Counted from the first letter of the stretch, positions 35,161 through 47,998 are shown. The stretch: DNA of 64,000 bases from SAR116 cluster bacterium (GCA_004212735.1 SHBD01000008.1:1-64000); one strand, 5' to 3'. Numbers and translations: made by a program. Notes: generated by a model not told the origin, from the letters alone.

Positions 35161-36998
35161 CCATCAACCTTAGCGTACCACAAACCATGCAGGAACTTCG
35201 TCCACGCATCACCGTTGTCGGTGTTGGTGGGGCCGGGTGCAATGCAGTCAACAACATGATTTCGGCCGATCTGGATGGTGTTGATTTTCTTGTTGCCAAC
35301 ACTGACGGTCAGGCGTTGGCGCATTCACTGGCCAGCCGCAAGATCCAGCTTGGCAGCGCCATCACGCAAGGTCTTGGCGCTGGATCAAAGCCGGAAATTG
35401 GCCGGGCAGCAGCAGAGGAAAGCCTCGAAGACGTTATGGCTGAACTCGCTGATTGCAACATGGTGTTCATCACCGCGGGCATGGGAGGCGGCACCGGCAC
35501 AGGCGCAGCGCCAATCATCGCTCGGGCCGCCCGCGAACGGGGCATTCTGACCGTTGGCGTGATCACCAAACCCTTTGAATTTGAGGGACAACGCCGCATG
35601 GCGCAGGCCGAGGAAGGAATCGAGGAGATGCAGGCACATGTCGACACGCTGATCGTCATTCCCAACCAAAATCTGTTCCGCCTTGCCAATGAGCGCACCA
35701 CCTTTGCCGATGCCTTTCATATGGCAGATACTGTTCTGCACCAGGGTGTCTGCGGTGTTACCGATCTGATGATCAAGCCAGGCATGATCAATCTGGACTT
35801 TGCCGACATCCGCGCAGTAATGGGCGAAATGGGCAAGGCAATGATGGGAACTGGCGAATCTTCGGGAGACAGCCGGGCCATTGACGCCGCAGAGGCCGCG
35901 ATCAATAACCCATTACTGGATGACACAACGATGAAGGGTGCACATGCGGTGCTCATCAATGTGACCGGCGGTATGGACATGACCCTGTTCGAGGTTGATG
36001 AGGCCGCCAACCGGATCCGCAAGGAAGTTGATCCGGATGCTGTGATCATTTTCGGATCAGCCTTTGATGAAAAGCTTGAGGGCATTATGCGGGTATCCGT
36101 CGTTGCCACCGGTATCGACACCCAGACTGGTGTTATGGCTCGGCCCGTGCAGGCGTTGCGGAAAGCCACAGCCACCGTGCCGCCCCGCACCTCGACCATC
36201 ATCACTCCGCAAACCATCTCCGCGGGCACTCCGGAGCCTGTCGGCGATACAGAGCCGGATGAGGCAGATGAAAATCGCCAGATCGACATCACCGAGGCTG
36301 TAGCAGCAGCCAATGAACCTTCCGGTGAAGCCTCTCGTGAAACGGACATTGAGGGGACAAGTGCAATAACTGCGACCAGCAGCGAAGAAACGCCCAAGGA
36401 CACGGTTTCTGAGACTGAGCCCGATGCCATGACACAGGCGTCAGACACAATGGACGGCGAAATGGATACGTCTGAAACACCTGGCACGGCCATCTCGCAG
36501 TCAGAGACGACGAGCGATGACAAAGCCGACATCATGACCAAGCCGTTGGTGGCGGACAAGGCGGATGACCTGCTGTTGCCAAAGGCACCCGTCAAACAAA
36601 CTGCCTTCATCCCGCCAGCGGCGGCAAAACTGCCAGAGGAAGAATCGGTTCCGGTCACTGGTGAGACAACCACTTCCCGGCCAAGCCTAATCAACAAAAT
36701 CTCTGGTCTTTGGAGCCAAAAGCCGGACAGTGGCACAGCCAGCAAGTCCACCCCAGATTTGGCGTCTGAGAAAGTTACCGGATCAGGGGAAAGGACCAGC
36801 TCAATTCTAGATCTGCCGAGAGGAGACATGGTACAGCAGGGCAATGACGACAGTGCAACAGCGAGCAACAAGCATGAAACGTCAGGCGGTACACCCGACG
36901 GTACACCCGACGGTACACCCGACGGTACACAAGGCAGCCTCGATAATGCAGGTGACGACCTTGATATTCCTGCGTTCCTGCGTCGTCAGGCCAACTAA
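35157..36998 (+). CDS. ftsZ: Cell division GTPase FtsZ with extended linker
   Basis: 613 aa, much longer than a typical 380-500 aa FtsZ. The GTPase/polymerisation core (residues 1-320) has [16 protein letters not shown], the tubulin signature [15 protein letters not shown] near residue 105, and [11 protein letters not shown]. An acidic, Ser/Thr/Glu-rich intrinsically disordered linker of about 275 residues follows, ending in tandem GTPD repeats. The C-terminal peptide DIPAFLRRQ is intact and would bind FtsA. Long FtsZ linkers occur in other alphaproteobacteria. Gene start after GAAGGGAGAAC. Confidence 0.95.
   Translation: MTINLSVPQTMQELRPRITVVGVGGAGCNAVNNMISADLDGVDFLVANTDGQALAHSLASRKIQLGSAITQGLGAGSKPEIGRAAAEESLEDVMAELADCNMVFITAGMGGGTGTGAAPIIARAARERGILTVGVITKPFEFEGQRRMAQAEEGIEEMQAHVDTLIVIPNQNLFRLANERTTFADAFHMADTVLHQGVCGVTDLMIKPGMINLDFADIRAVMGEMGKAMMGTGESSGDSRAIDAAEAAINNPLLDDTTMKGAHAVLINVTGGMDMTLFEVDEAANRIRKEVDPDAVIIFGSAFDEKLEGIMRVSVVATGIDTQTGVMARPVQALRKATATVPPRTSTIITPQTISAGTPEPVGDTEPDEADENRQIDITEAVAAANEPSGEASRETDIEGTSAITATSSEETPKDTVSETEPDAMTQASDTMDGEMDTSETPGTAISQSETTSDDKADIMTKPLVADKADDLLLPKAPVKQTAFIPPAAAKLPEEESVPVTGETTTSRPSLINKISGLWSQKPDSGTASKSTPDLASEKVTGSGERTSSILDLPRGDMVQQGNDDSATASNKHETSGGTPDGTPDGTPDGTQGSLDNAGDDLDIPAFLRRQAN
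36888..36935 (+). repeat. 12-bp tandem repeat within the ftsZ linker
   Basis: GGTACACCCGAC is repeated three times at 36888-36899, 36900-36911 and 36912-36923, followed by a degenerate fourth copy (GGTACACAAGGC). It encodes GTPD units in the disordered linker of FtsZ, in frame, so copy-number changes only lengthen or shorten the linker. Confidence 0.85.
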
Positions 36999-37060
36999 GG
37001 ACAGAAAATCGCTGACAGATCACGTTGCTACAATCCGTAACCAAATGTGATTTGCTATGG

Positions 37061-37098
37061 ATCCGACTGCCTCATAGGATGCAGTTGGGTCTTTTTTC
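37061..37098 (+). terminator. Rho-independent terminator after ftsZ
   Basis: ATCCGACTGC (37061-37070) pairs with GCAGTTGGGT (37081-37090), with two G-T pairs, around a 10-nt loop; CTTTTTTCTT follows. It separates the mraZ-to-ftsZ transcript from lpxC, which must then have its own promoter in the next 130 bp or rely on read-through. Confidence 0.8.
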
Positions 37099-37229
37099 TT
37101 GGCCCGTGAGGGCAAAGCATCAAGCAACCGGCGGGGTGGTTTTGGTTCACGAGATGAGTGCCCTCGTAAAAAGTGAACATCGGTCGGAAATGGCCAAAAG
37201 CGAAACAAGTTTATAGAGGCCAGACCTTA

Positions 37230-38168
37230 ATGTTCATCGATCAACCTTTCCAGACGACATTGGCCGCCAAGATTCAGCTTGAGGATATCGGCCTGCACTC
37301 TGGCCGGTATGTTCGTGCCGTAATCTGCCCTGCCCCAGCCAATAGCGGCATCAAGTTTCGCCGTATCGACGTCGAGGAAAGCCTACAAACTGTTCCGGCT
37401 CATGCCGAATATGCAACTGAGGCGCGGCTGTGCACCCGGATCGAGAATGGCGAAGGCGTCGGACTGGAGACTGTAGAGCATTTCATGGCTGCCTTTGCCG
37501 GCCTTGGTGTCGATAATGCAATTGTGGATATTGATGCCAGCGAAGCACCAATTCTGGATGGTAGCAGCAAACCGCTGGTGGACGCAATCAACCGGGTCGG
37601 GTTGACAGTCCAGCCTGCCCGCCGCCGTCACCTCGTTGTAACCAAGCCAATTGAAGTGCAATTGGAATGTGGTGCTTGGGCGAGGATTGAGCCTGCCGAC
37701 CATCTTGAGATCGACATTGAAATCGATTTTGAGGATACGGCGATCGGCAAACAAAATTATCACTACCGGCACGGCAATGGAAAATTTGAGGCTGAACTCG
37801 CTGGCGCCAGGACTTTCTGTCAGATGCGTGATGTCGAATTCATGCAAAACGCTGGACTTGCGCTTGGTGGCTCGTTGAACAATGCCGTGGTAGTCGAAAA
37901 CGGGGCTGTGCTCAACGAGGGTGGGCTTCGGATGGAAAATGAATTCGTCCGCCACAAAGCGCTTGATTGTCTTGGTGATCTGTACCTTCTCGGCATGCAG
38001 ATCAGAGGTAAGCTGACGTCTTTCCGCCCCGGACACGCTCTCAGCACCAAACTGGTGCAGGCACTGTGGCGAGATACCATGGCCTATCAGATCATCGAAG
38101 ATGGTGTGCCGATGGCAAGTTCCGATGGTTATGCACTGCCGGAGGTGGCCGCCGCAGCCGCTGTATAG
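37230..38168 (+). CDS. lpxC: UDP-3-O-acyl-N-acetylglucosamine deacetylase LpxC
   Basis: 312 aa from ATG 37230, with TAGAGG upstream. FQTTLAAKIQLEDIGLHSG, then TVEHFMAAFAGLGVDNA with a zinc His, LDGSSKPLVDAI, ARTFCQMRDVEFM, and the catalytic RHKALDCLGDLYLLG with zinc His and Asp. It catalyses the committed step of lipid A synthesis. A terminator after ftsZ lies upstream. Confidence 0.95.
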   Translation: MFIDQPFQTTLAAKIQLEDIGLHSGRYVRAVICPAPANSGIKFRRIDVEESLQTVPAHAEYATEARLCTRIENGEGVGLETVEHFMAAFAGLGVDNAIVDIDASEAPILDGSSKPLVDAINRVGLTVQPARRRHLVVTKPIEVQLECGAWARIEPADHLEIDIEIDFEDTAIGKQNYHYRHGNGKFEAELAGARTFCQMRDVEFMQNAGLALGGSLNNAVVVENGAVLNEGGLRMENEFVRHKALDCLGDLYLLGMQIRGKLTSFRPGHALSTKLVQALWRDTMAYQIIEDGVPMASSDGYALPEVAAAAAV

Positions 38169-38349
38169 GCGCCCGCCCTATCCTATTCACCTCTCCTGGC
38201 TTGGCGTCGATACCTCGTGCGTCCAAAATCAGAAAGCAGCCCCTTTTCACCGGCGCGATGACCGGCTATTGTTGAGCCGTTCGCAGGACCCACCGCGCAT
38301 GGACCGGCGCCTGCTCGTTGAACACGAATGCCGGTGATGGAGCTTCAAT

Positions 38350-39165
38350 TTGGCCTATTCAATTCCAAAAAGCATGATTGTGGCAACACTTGTCCTTTTG
38401 GTTGGTTGTGCCTCGGATGAGGTCGTGGAGCAGGTCGAACGACCAGTTGACGATCTCTATAATGAGGCGCTTGCCAGCGCGCTTGCCGGCGACACCAAGG
38501 CGGCAGCTCCACAGTTTGAGGAAGTTGAGCGCCAGCATCCCTATTCAAGTCTTGCTGTTCAGGCACAGATCATGGCTGCTTGGGCCTTCTATCGGGAAAA
38601 TGACTATCCAAGAGCAGTAGCAGCATTACAGCGCTTCATTGAACTCAATCCAGCCGACAAGCGCGTAGAATATGCCTATTACCTGGTCGCACTCAGCTAT
38701 TATGAACAGATTGTCAATGTTGAACGCGATGCTGAAATGACCCGGCTAGCCCTGACCGCATTTGAAGAGCTGCAGCGCCGCTTTCCTGATGGTGTCTATG
38801 GACGCGATGCCCTCTTGAAAATTGATCTAGCGCGCTCGCATCTGGCTGGCAAGGAAATGGCCGTCGGCCGCTATTACCTTCAAAGCGGGCATTACGGCGC
38901 GGCTTTGAGGCGTTTTGAGACAGTGATCAATGACTATCAGACGACAAATCAGGTGCCCGAAGCACTTTTTCGTATGACCGAAGCCTATCTGGCGTTGGGT
39001 CTCATTGATGAGGCAGGTCGGATCGGCTCAGTGGCGAGTTACAACTTCCCTAATTCAATCTGGACCGAGCGTCTTGCCGAGATAGAGGCAAATCCTGAGC
39101 GCGAGCTGCCAAAAGGCATTTTCACACGGTCCATGGAAACTCTGACCAGCCTCTTTGAAAATTAG
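38350..39165 (+). CDS. bamD: Outer membrane assembly lipoprotein BamD
   Basis: 271 aa from TTG 38350, with GGAG seven bases upstream. A lipoprotein signal peptide with lipobox LVGC (Cys near residue 20) is followed by five TPR-like helical repeats, for example PYSSLAVQAQIMAAWAFYRENDYPRAV. BamD is the essential partner of BamA in beta-barrel insertion. An intergenic gap of 181 bp precedes it; recN follows 2 bp after its stop. Confidence 0.92.
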   Translation: MAYSIPKSMIVATLVLLVGCASDEVVEQVERPVDDLYNEALASALAGDTKAAAPQFEEVERQHPYSSLAVQAQIMAAWAFYRENDYPRAVAALQRFIELNPADKRVEYAYYLVALSYYEQIVNVERDAEMTRLALTAFEELQRRFPDGVYGRDALLKIDLARSHLAGKEMAVGRYYLQSGHYGAALRRFETVINDYQTTNQVPEALFRMTEAYLALGLIDEAGRIGSVASYNFPNSIWTERLAEIEANPERELPKGIFTRSMETLTSLFEN

Positions 39166-39167
39166 CG

Positions 39168-40829
39168 ATGCTGCACAGCCTGACTGTTTCCAACATTGTC
39201 CTGATCGAACAGATGACCCTGCAATTTGGTGCTGGGTTGACCGTGCTGACAGGCGAGACCGGGGCGGGCAAATCTATTCTACTGGACGCACTTGGGCTCA
39301 CACTTGGAAGCCGGGCCGATTTTGGTCTAATCCGCAATGGCTCAGATCAGGCACAGGTTACGGCAAGTTTTGTCCTTGCCAAGGAGCACCCTGCACATGC
39401 CCGTCTCGATGAGGCTGGCATTGCCGCTGATGACATGCTGATCCTCCGCCGGCGTCTTAAACGCGATGGCAAATCCAACGCCAGTATCAATGATGTTCCC
39501 GTGTCGCTGGGGCTGCTGCGTGAGATTGGTGATATGCTGGTGGAAATTCAAGGACAGTTTGAGGGCCGTGGTCTGTTGGACGTGGCAACCCACATTACCT
39601 TGCTGGACAAGGCAGCCGGGCATGCTGACGCTCTTACCAAACTTGGATCTGGCTGGACCAACTGGCAACAGGCAAAGCGCAATCTGGCGCAAGCGAAGAA
39701 GGAACTGGACAAGGCGCGCGCCGAAGAAGAATGGCTTCGCGATGCAGTGGAGCAGCTGGATGCACTCGCACCGCAGGCGGGTGAGGAGGCAAACCTGACC
39801 GGCCAACGGGAAATGTTGGGCAATGTCGGCAGAATTGGCGAAGGTCTTGCCATGGCCGATGATGCCATCCTCGGGGAGGATGGAGCGCAGACGCTTCTCG
39901 GCAAGGCGCGCACCGCGCTTGAACGGGTGGCGCCATTGGCTGGTGGCGGCCTCGATCAAGCATTGACCGCAATGGAACGCGCTGATGCCGAGCTTGCTGA
40001 GGCCAGCGCGGCCATCAGCAGTGCGGCGCATGAGTTGGAGGCTGATCCAAACAGGCTGCAGGAAGTCGATGATCGGTTGCATGAATTGCGCCAGCAGGCA
40101 CGCAAACATGGTTGCGAAGTTGATCAGCTGTCGAACATACACACACAACTTGCGGACTCACTCGCTGGCTTGGAAGACACAGCAGGCACGCTGGCCGGTC
40201 TTGCCGAAAACGAACGCCGGTGGAGTGACCATTACCGAGAAATGGCCAAAATCATCAGCGAAAACCGTCATGCCGCTGCCGCCAAACTCGATGCGGCGGT
40301 AATGGCAGAGCTTCCCCCGCTTAAGCTCGAAAACGCCGAATTTGTCACCGCCATCACACTACTTGACGAGACGCAATGGGGCCCAATCGGGATGGATCAG
40401 GTGCGTTTTGAAGCCAGCACCAACAAGGGAATGACCGCAGGTCCGATAGACCGCATTGCATCAGGTGGTGAGCTTGCACGGTTTCTACTGGCACTCAAGG
40501 TCTCTCTGGAGGATGAAGGCGCTAGCCGCACCCTGATTTTTGACGAGGTTGATTCGGGTGTTGGCGGCGCCGTTGCCGCTGCGGTTGGAGACAGGCTGTT
40601 GCGCCTTGGCGCGGGAATGCAGACACTGGTTGTCACCCACTCACCGCAGGTTGCAGCCAAAGGACTTCATCACATGCGCATCGCCAAGACCACCAGCGAC
40701 ACCGGTGTGGTCAGTGGTACTGAGCCACTTGACTCCCTCGCACGCACCGAGGAAATTGCCCGCATGCTGGCGGGCGAGGAAGTCACGCCGGAGGCTCGCG
40801 CCGCTGCCGCCGCCCTGATGGAGGACTAA
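39168..40829 (+). CDS. recN: DNA repair protein RecN
   Basis: 553 aa, an SMC-like ATPase. Walker A in LTGETGAGKSILLDAL near residue 28, central coiled coil (about 150-360), signature-type RIASGGELARFLLALK and Walker B LIFDEVDSGVGG. RecN bridges DNA ends for double-strand break repair. ligA begins directly after its stop (TAAATG). Confidence 0.95.
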   Translation: MLHSLTVSNIVLIEQMTLQFGAGLTVLTGETGAGKSILLDALGLTLGSRADFGLIRNGSDQAQVTASFVLAKEHPAHARLDEAGIAADDMLILRRRLKRDGKSNASINDVPVSLGLLREIGDMLVEIQGQFEGRGLLDVATHITLLDKAAGHADALTKLGSGWTNWQQAKRNLAQAKKELDKARAEEEWLRDAVEQLDALAPQAGEEANLTGQREMLGNVGRIGEGLAMADDAILGEDGAQTLLGKARTALERVAPLAGGGLDQALTAMERADAELAEASAAISSAAHELEADPNRLQEVDDRLHELRQQARKHGCEVDQLSNIHTQLADSLAGLEDTAGTLAGLAENERRWSDHYREMAKIISENRHAAAAKLDAAVMAELPPLKLENAEFVTAITLLDETQWGPIGMDQVRFEASTNKGMTAGPIDRIASGGELARFLLALKVSLEDEGASRTLIFDEVDSGVGGAVAAAVGDRLLRLGAGMQTLVVTHSPQVAAKGLHHMRIAKTTSDTGVVSGTEPLDSLARTEEIARMLAGEEVTPEARAAAAALMED

Positions 40830-42941
<2,112 letters not shown>

Positions 42942-42959
42942 AACCACAGGTGTTAGAGA

Positions 42960-44747
42960 TTACAAGGGTGCGCAAGCCCGGCGCAACCATTCCCGCACCA
43001 CCTCATCACCATCCAGAAGCGGCGACACCAACGCCTCAACCTTGGAATGATACGCGTCCAGCCATGCCCGCTCAGCCTCCGTCAACATCCCGGCATTGAT
43101 TAGCCGTTTGTCGATCGGGCAATGGGTGATTGTTTCAAAGCTGAGAAAACCCGCGTCATCCGGTGGGTTGACGATAATGAGATTCTCGATCCTAATGCCC
43201 CATTCACCCTGTCGATAATAGCCCGGTTCATTCGAGAGCAACATCCCAGTACCCAGCCGTTCGGTTCCACGCTTGGACAGGTTCGCTGGCCCCTCATGCA
43301 CCTGCATGATATGGCCAACGCCATGCCCCGTGCCATGTGCGTAATCCAAACCCTCAGCCCATAAGGGACCGCGCGCCAGAACATCAATCTGCTGGCCCGT
43401 GCTATCTGCCGGAAACCGGGCACGGGCCACCGCGATATGTCCCTTGAGCACACAGGTAAAGGCATGTCGCATCTGCTCGCTTGGGGTGCCGATCGCCATG
43501 GTGCGGGTGATGTCGGTTGTGCCACTGGAATAATGGGCACCCGAATCCACCAACAGCAGACTGTCACCAACAAGCGCACTGTCGGCACCCTTAATCGCCC
43601 GGTAATGGACGATCGCTCCATTGGGCCCTGACCCGCAAATGGTCTCGAAGCTGGAGGAGATGAAGTTAGGATTTTCACGGCGAATGGAAAGTAGATGCTC
43701 CGCAATCTCCGTTTCCTGCAACTGACCGGGGGTCAATGTCTCAAGCCATGCGAGGAAACGCGCCATGCTGGCTCCATCTTCAATATGGGCGCAGCGTGTT
43801 CCTTCCTGCTCGGCTTCATTCTTCAGCGCCTTGGCATGCATCACCGGACAGGGACGCCGGACCAATTCAACAGTGCTTTCATCAAGAATATCAAAGATTG
43901 ATTTTGGTAAACTGGCAGCCTCAATCATCACTTTTGTGCCGCTGTCATAGCCGGCATCCGGGTCTAGGAGGGCTGCAAAATTCGCCAGTGGTACAACTGA
44001 TGTCTCTGAGGCCAGATCATCCACCATCACCGCCGCCAGCCGTCCGGGTTCGGCAAGCAGGATCAGCCCATTTTCCCTATGGTAAAGGGCATACGCATGC
44101 ATCACAGGTGTGCAGGCAAGGTCGCGGCCACGGATATTGGTCAACCAGTTGACCGAATCAACACGGCTGAGAAAAATGGCAGTGCAATCAGCATCCTGCA
44201 AAGCCGCATCAAGCTGTTGCAGTTTTTCTGCCATCGTTGCGCCAGCTGTTGCCACATTGAGACGGAAAGGAGCTGGCACAGGCGGTGAAGGCTGATCCTG
44301 CCAGATGCTGTCAATCAGGTTCATATCAGCGCCAATCAAGGTGGCATCTGCATCACCAAAAATACGCGCCAATCTGTCGAAAGTGGCGAGCGTCACCAGA
44401 TTTTTATCAACACCAATCTTCAGGTCAGCAACCGACATGCCCTTCAGCCATCCGGCAAGCGTTTCTTCGGGCATGGTGTGGGTGGTCCAGTTGGCTTGGT
44501 TGGTCTGGTTCACCATCTGTAGCGTGTAGCGACCATCGCTGAACAGCGCGGCGCGATCTTTTAGCACAAGGCCAAAACCGGCTGAGCCGGTGAATCCGCA
44601 CAAAAAAGCGAGCCTCTCGTCACCAGCCTGAACCTCTTCGCCCTGAAACATATCCTCGCGCCCGACAAACCAGCCATCCAGATGCTGCGACGCCAAACTG
44701 TCACGCAGTGCGGCAAGCCGGAGATCATGCTGCGTTGTTCCCACCAT
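42960..44747 (-). CDS. Xaa-Pro aminopeptidase (M24)
   Basis: 595 aa: two N-terminal creatinase-like domains (from residue about 8) and a C-terminal pita-bread M24 domain. Metal ligands visible: Asp in LLVDSGAHY, Asp in TTDITRTM, His in GHGVGHIMQVHEGP, Glu in LSNEPGYYRQGEWGIRIENLI and Glu in LSFETITHCPI. It releases N-terminal residues linked to Pro. Long, three-domain type as in eukaryotic APP1. Its start lies 3 bp after prmA's stop on the minus strand. Confidence 0.92.
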   Translation of the reverse strand: MVGTTQHDLRLAALRDSLASQHLDGWFVGREDMFQGEEVQAGDERLAFLCGFTGSAGFGLVLKDRAALFSDGRYTLQMVNQTNQANWTTHTMPEETLAGWLKGMSVADLKIGVDKNLVTLATFDRLARIFGDADATLIGADMNLIDSIWQDQPSPPVPAPFRLNVATAGATMAEKLQQLDAALQDADCTAIFLSRVDSVNWLTNIRGRDLACTPVMHAYALYHRENGLILLAEPGRLAAVMVDDLASETSVVPLANFAALLDPDAGYDSGTKVMIEAASLPKSIFDILDESTVELVRRPCPVMHAKALKNEAEQEGTRCAHIEDGASMARFLAWLETLTPGQLQETEIAEHLLSIRRENPNFISSSFETICGSGPNGAIVHYRAIKGADSALVGDSLLLVDSGAHYSSGTTDITRTMAIGTPSEQMRHAFTCVLKGHIAVARARFPADSTGQQIDVLARGPLWAEGLDYAHGTGHGVGHIMQVHEGPANLSKRGTERLGTGMLLSNEPGYYRQGEWGIRIENLIIVNPPDDAGFLSFETITHCPIDKRLINAGMLTEAERAWLDAYHSKVEALVSPLLDGDEVVREWLRRACAPL

Positions 44748-44750
44748 AGT

Positions 44751-45761
44751 TCACTCCTCCTCGGATACCATCGCCGCTGGTTGGCGACCATGCCATAGTC
44801 GAGGCATCGCGCCAAAGGCAGCAGGGCGCATGACAATCGTTGTCCAATCGCCAATGCGCAACATCGCCCAGCAGCGCAGACCCCTCGCAGCATAGGCACG
44901 TTCAACGCCAACGGCCTGTTCATTGAGAATGCCTGAGAGAATCAGCCAGCCATTTGCCGTCAGATGGGGCACCAGATCAGACGCCATCCGGCGCAACGGG
45001 CCGGCTAGGATATTTGCCAAGATCATGTCATAGGGCCCTATGCGGCGCACCTCGCGTCCAGCAAAACCAGTCGAAACAACACATCGCATCTGCTGTGGCG
45101 TAATGCCGTTCAACCGGGCATTGGCACTGGCAACGCGCACCGCAATGGGATCATCATCCGCCGCCATCACCCATGATGATGGCCAGATTTTCCGCGCCGC
45201 CATCGCCAGAATGGCAGACCCACAGCCCATATCAAGAACATGTCCGGGTGAGGGGCGCGACAGAGCAGCAATCATTTGCATGGCGCGCAAGCAGCCTTCC
45301 GTTGTCGGATGTGTTCCAGACCCGAAGGCCTGCGCAGCCTCCACCAAAAGAGGCAGGCTGCCTGCCGGTGCAGGCTGATCCACATGGCTGCCGTGAATCC
45401 AGATGCGGCCAATGTGCAATGGGGGAAAGGATGCCCTGTTTTCCGCCAGCCAGTCGCGCTGTTCAAGCGAGCCAAATTCAGGTTCAATGTCATCAAGGCC
45501 GAGAACACCAAGCGGTTGCTCAAGCATCGCCATGACAACCGGCCTGTCAGGCTCACCATCAAACAACGCCTCGACCAGCCATCTGTGATCGGCAAGCCGC
45601 AGATGCGATGTGGCGAGGCTATCCATCAATTCGGAAAAAACTGTTTCAATGTGACCAACCTCACTGGTGGTCACGTGTTCTGGCAGGGTTATCGCTACCC
45701 GATATAGCGTGACATCCGCAGAACCCGGGCCTTGGCGCGGCTTCGTCAAAAGGTCCGTCAT
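44751..45761 (-). CDS. prmA: Ribosomal protein L11 methyltransferase PrmA
   Basis: 336 aa. An N-terminal L11-recognition part, then a SAM-binding domain with LDMGCGSAILAMAARKI, GTHPTTEGCL, and NILAGPLRRMASDL. It methylates ribosomal protein L11. The start overlaps the uvrD stop by ATGA, and the aminopeptidase gene follows after 3 bp, so all three may be one operon. Family assignment is firm; a few family residues were not traced. Confidence 0.9.
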   Translation of the reverse strand: MTDLLTKPRQGPGSADVTLYRVAITLPEHVTTSEVGHIETVFSELMDSLATSHLRLADHRWLVEALFDGEPDRPVVMAMLEQPLGVLGLDDIEPEFGSLEQRDWLAENRASFPPLHIGRIWIHGSHVDQPAPAGSLPLLVEAAQAFGSGTHPTTEGCLRAMQMIAALSRPSPGHVLDMGCGSAILAMAARKIWPSSWVMAADDDPIAVRVASANARLNGITPQQMRCVVSTGFAGREVRRIGPYDMILANILAGPLRRMASDLVPHLTANGWLILSGILNEQAVGVERAYAARGLRCWAMLRIGDWTTIVMRPAAFGAMPRLWHGRQPAAMVSEEE

Positions 45762-47998
45762 GGCTTGCTCACAAAACCGGAGACAACTTTTTTATGGCCG
45801 GCGCGATCAAAGGCGATTTCCAACTTGTCCCCATCGACAATAATGACATTTCCCATCCCGAATTTCTGGTGAAAAACGCGATCACCGATGACGAAGGCCG
45901 TGCCGCTATCCTGCGCGGTGAAGCTGGGATCGCTTCCTTGCTGCTGCCGGGCCGCCATGCGTCGCCATCCGGGACCATAACCAGATGTAGCGCCAAAATG
46001 CGAGGCATCGGCAAGCTCAGCCGGTGTGGCGCGGCCAAAACCACTACCCATAGCCTGCATCCCCTGCACATTATCCTCTATTATGCTTTCCGGCGGGAGT
46101 TCCTGCAGAAAACGGGATGGAATAGCCGACTGCCATTGCCCGTGAATGCGCCGGGATCCGGCATAACTGATGTGAACAAGCTTACGCGCCCGGGTGATGC
46201 CGACATAGGCAAGGCGGCGCTCCTCCTCAAGGCCGACAGCCCCATTCTCGTCAATGGTTCGCTGGCTTGGAAAGATGCCCTCCTCCCAGCCCGGCATGAA
46301 AATGGTGTCGAACTCAAGCCCCTTGGCAGCGTGCAGCGTCATTAACGTGACCTCGCCATTCTCTGCCTCGGTGTCGCCATCCATGACGAGAGCGATATGT
46401 TCAAGAAATCCTGCCAGCGAGTCAAATTCCTGCATCGCATTGACAAGTTCGGTCAGGTTCTCCAGTCGCCCTCCGGCATCAGGAGATTTATCCAGCTGCC
46501 ACATCCGCGTGTAACCTGACTCATCGAGGACCATTTTCGCAAGATCCGCATGATGCATTTTGGCAACCGCATCACGCCAGCGTTTGATGTCCCTGATGAA
46601 CTCGGTAAGCGATGTTCTGGCAGCCGGCCGCAATTCGTCCGTGTCAATCAGATCAAAAGCGGCGGCCAGCAGCGGCTTTTGCGAGGCGCGCGCCTGAATA
46701 TGGATTGCTTGCAGGCTGGCGGCGCCTAGACCTCGTTTCGGTAAATTGACAATGCGTTCAAATGCCAGATCGTCCGCAGGCTGCGCGATAAGGCGGAAAT
46801 AGGCAATGGCATCACGAATCTCTGCACGCTCATAAAATTTTGCGCCAACGACACGATAGGGCAGACCAATAGCGATGAACCGTTCTTCGAATTCGCGTGT
46901 CTGAAATCCGGCACGCACCAACACCGCGATCTGCGAGAGGTTACCGCCCTCTTCCATCATCCGCTCAATCTGGCTGGAAACTGTTCGCGCCTCATCAGCA
47001 CCGTCCCAATAGCCGTTGACGCGCAATTTTTCACCTTCTTCGGCAGCCGTGAACAGAGTTTTGCCAAGCCGCGTCTCATTATGCGCGATCACTGCAGAGG
47101 CAGCGGCCAGAATATGTCCCGTGGACCTATAGTTTTCCTCCAGCCGGACCGTTTTGGCGCCTACAAAATCACTCTCAAATTTGAGGATATTGCCAACCTC
47201 AGCACCCCGCCATCCATAAATTGACTGGTCGTCATCACCAACGCAACACAGATTGTGCCGACTGCCTGTCAACAAACGCAACCACAGATATTGAGCGACA
47301 TTCGTATCCTGATATTCATCAACCATCACATGTGTGATGCGCACATGATATTCGGCCAGCACGTCAGGATGATTCTGCAGGATGGTCAATACATGCAGTA
47401 GCAAATCACCAAAATCCGCCGCGTTCAGGGCTAGAAGACGAGCCTGATAGTCTGCATAGATTTCACGCATCTGACCATTGGCAAGGTCTCCCGCCTCAGC
47501 CACCCCAACCTTTTCTGGGGTCAGGCCACGGTCTTTCCAACGTGATATAACACCGCCCAGCATACGCGCCGGCCACCGCTTGGCATCGAGATCTTTGGCC
47601 TCAAGCAATTGCTTCAACAGCCGTGTCTGGTCATCGGCATCAAGAATCGTGAAATCAGGCCGCAGCCCGACAAGATCAGCGTGCCTGCGCAACATCCGTG
47701 CCGCCAGCGCATGGAACGTACCAAGCCATACCTGCTCGGCCATGGGGCCGACCATATTCGCCACCCGCATTTTCATTTCCCGGGCGGCCTTGTTGGTGAA
47801 GGTCACCGCCAGAATATTCCATGGTTTTGCCGTATCAGTGGCAACAAGTTCAGCAAGGCGCGCTGTCAGCACGCGGGTTTTGCCGGTGCCAGCACCAGAC
47901 AGCACCAGCAGCGGCCCGTTAAGCGCCTGCACGGCTTCCTGTTGCGCGGAATTAAGGCCGTCAAGCCACGGACGATGGGGAATTGAAACCTCGTTCAT
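45758..47998 (-). CDS. uvrD: UvrD/PcrA-type DNA helicase
   Basis: 746 aa, superfamily 1A. Walker A GAGTGKTRVLTAR near residue 35, motif Ia TFTNKAAREMK, motif II VDEYQDTN near 225, motif III DDDQSIYGWRGA, motif IV LEENYRSTGHIL, motif V TLHAAKGLEFDTIFM and motif VI EERRLAYVGITRARK. A C-terminal Tudor-like segment (GDRVFHQKFGMGNVI) follows. It unwinds 3'-5' in repair and replication restart. First gene of uvrD-prmA-aminopeptidase. Confidence 0.95.
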   Translation of the reverse strand: MNEVSIPHRPWLDGLNSAQQEAVQALNGPLLVLSGAGTGKTRVLTARLAELVATDTAKPWNILAVTFTNKAAREMKMRVANMVGPMAEQVWLGTFHALAARMLRRHADLVGLRPDFTILDADDQTRLLKQLLEAKDLDAKRWPARMLGGVISRWKDRGLTPEKVGVAEAGDLANGQMREIYADYQARLLALNAADFGDLLLHVLTILQNHPDVLAEYHVRITHVMVDEYQDTNVAQYLWLRLLTGSRHNLCCVGDDDQSIYGWRGAEVGNILKFESDFVGAKTVRLEENYRSTGHILAAASAVIAHNETRLGKTLFTAAEEGEKLRVNGYWDGADEARTVSSQIERMMEEGGNLSQIAVLVRAGFQTREFEERFIAIGLPYRVVGAKFYERAEIRDAIAYFRLIAQPADDLAFERIVNLPKRGLGAASLQAIHIQARASQKPLLAAAFDLIDTDELRPAARTSLTEFIRDIKRWRDAVAKMHHADLAKMVLDESGYTRMWQLDKSPDAGGRLENLTELVNAMQEFDSLAGFLEHIALVMDGDTEAENGEVTLMTLHAAKGLEFDTIFMPGWEEGIFPSQRTIDENGAVGLEEERRLAYVGITRARKLVHISYAGSRRIHGQWQSAIPSRFLQELPPESIIEDNVQGMQAMGSGFGRATPAELADASHFGATSGYGPGWRRMAARQQQGSDPSFTAQDSGTAFVIGDRVFHQKFGMGNVIIVDGDKLEIAFDRAGHKKVVSGFVSKP

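Noticed and set aside
35717-36871. Long 384-residue minus-strand frame
   Set aside because: Antisense of ftsZ; the Ser/Val-rich product mirrors the acidic, repetitive linker codons and has no domain.
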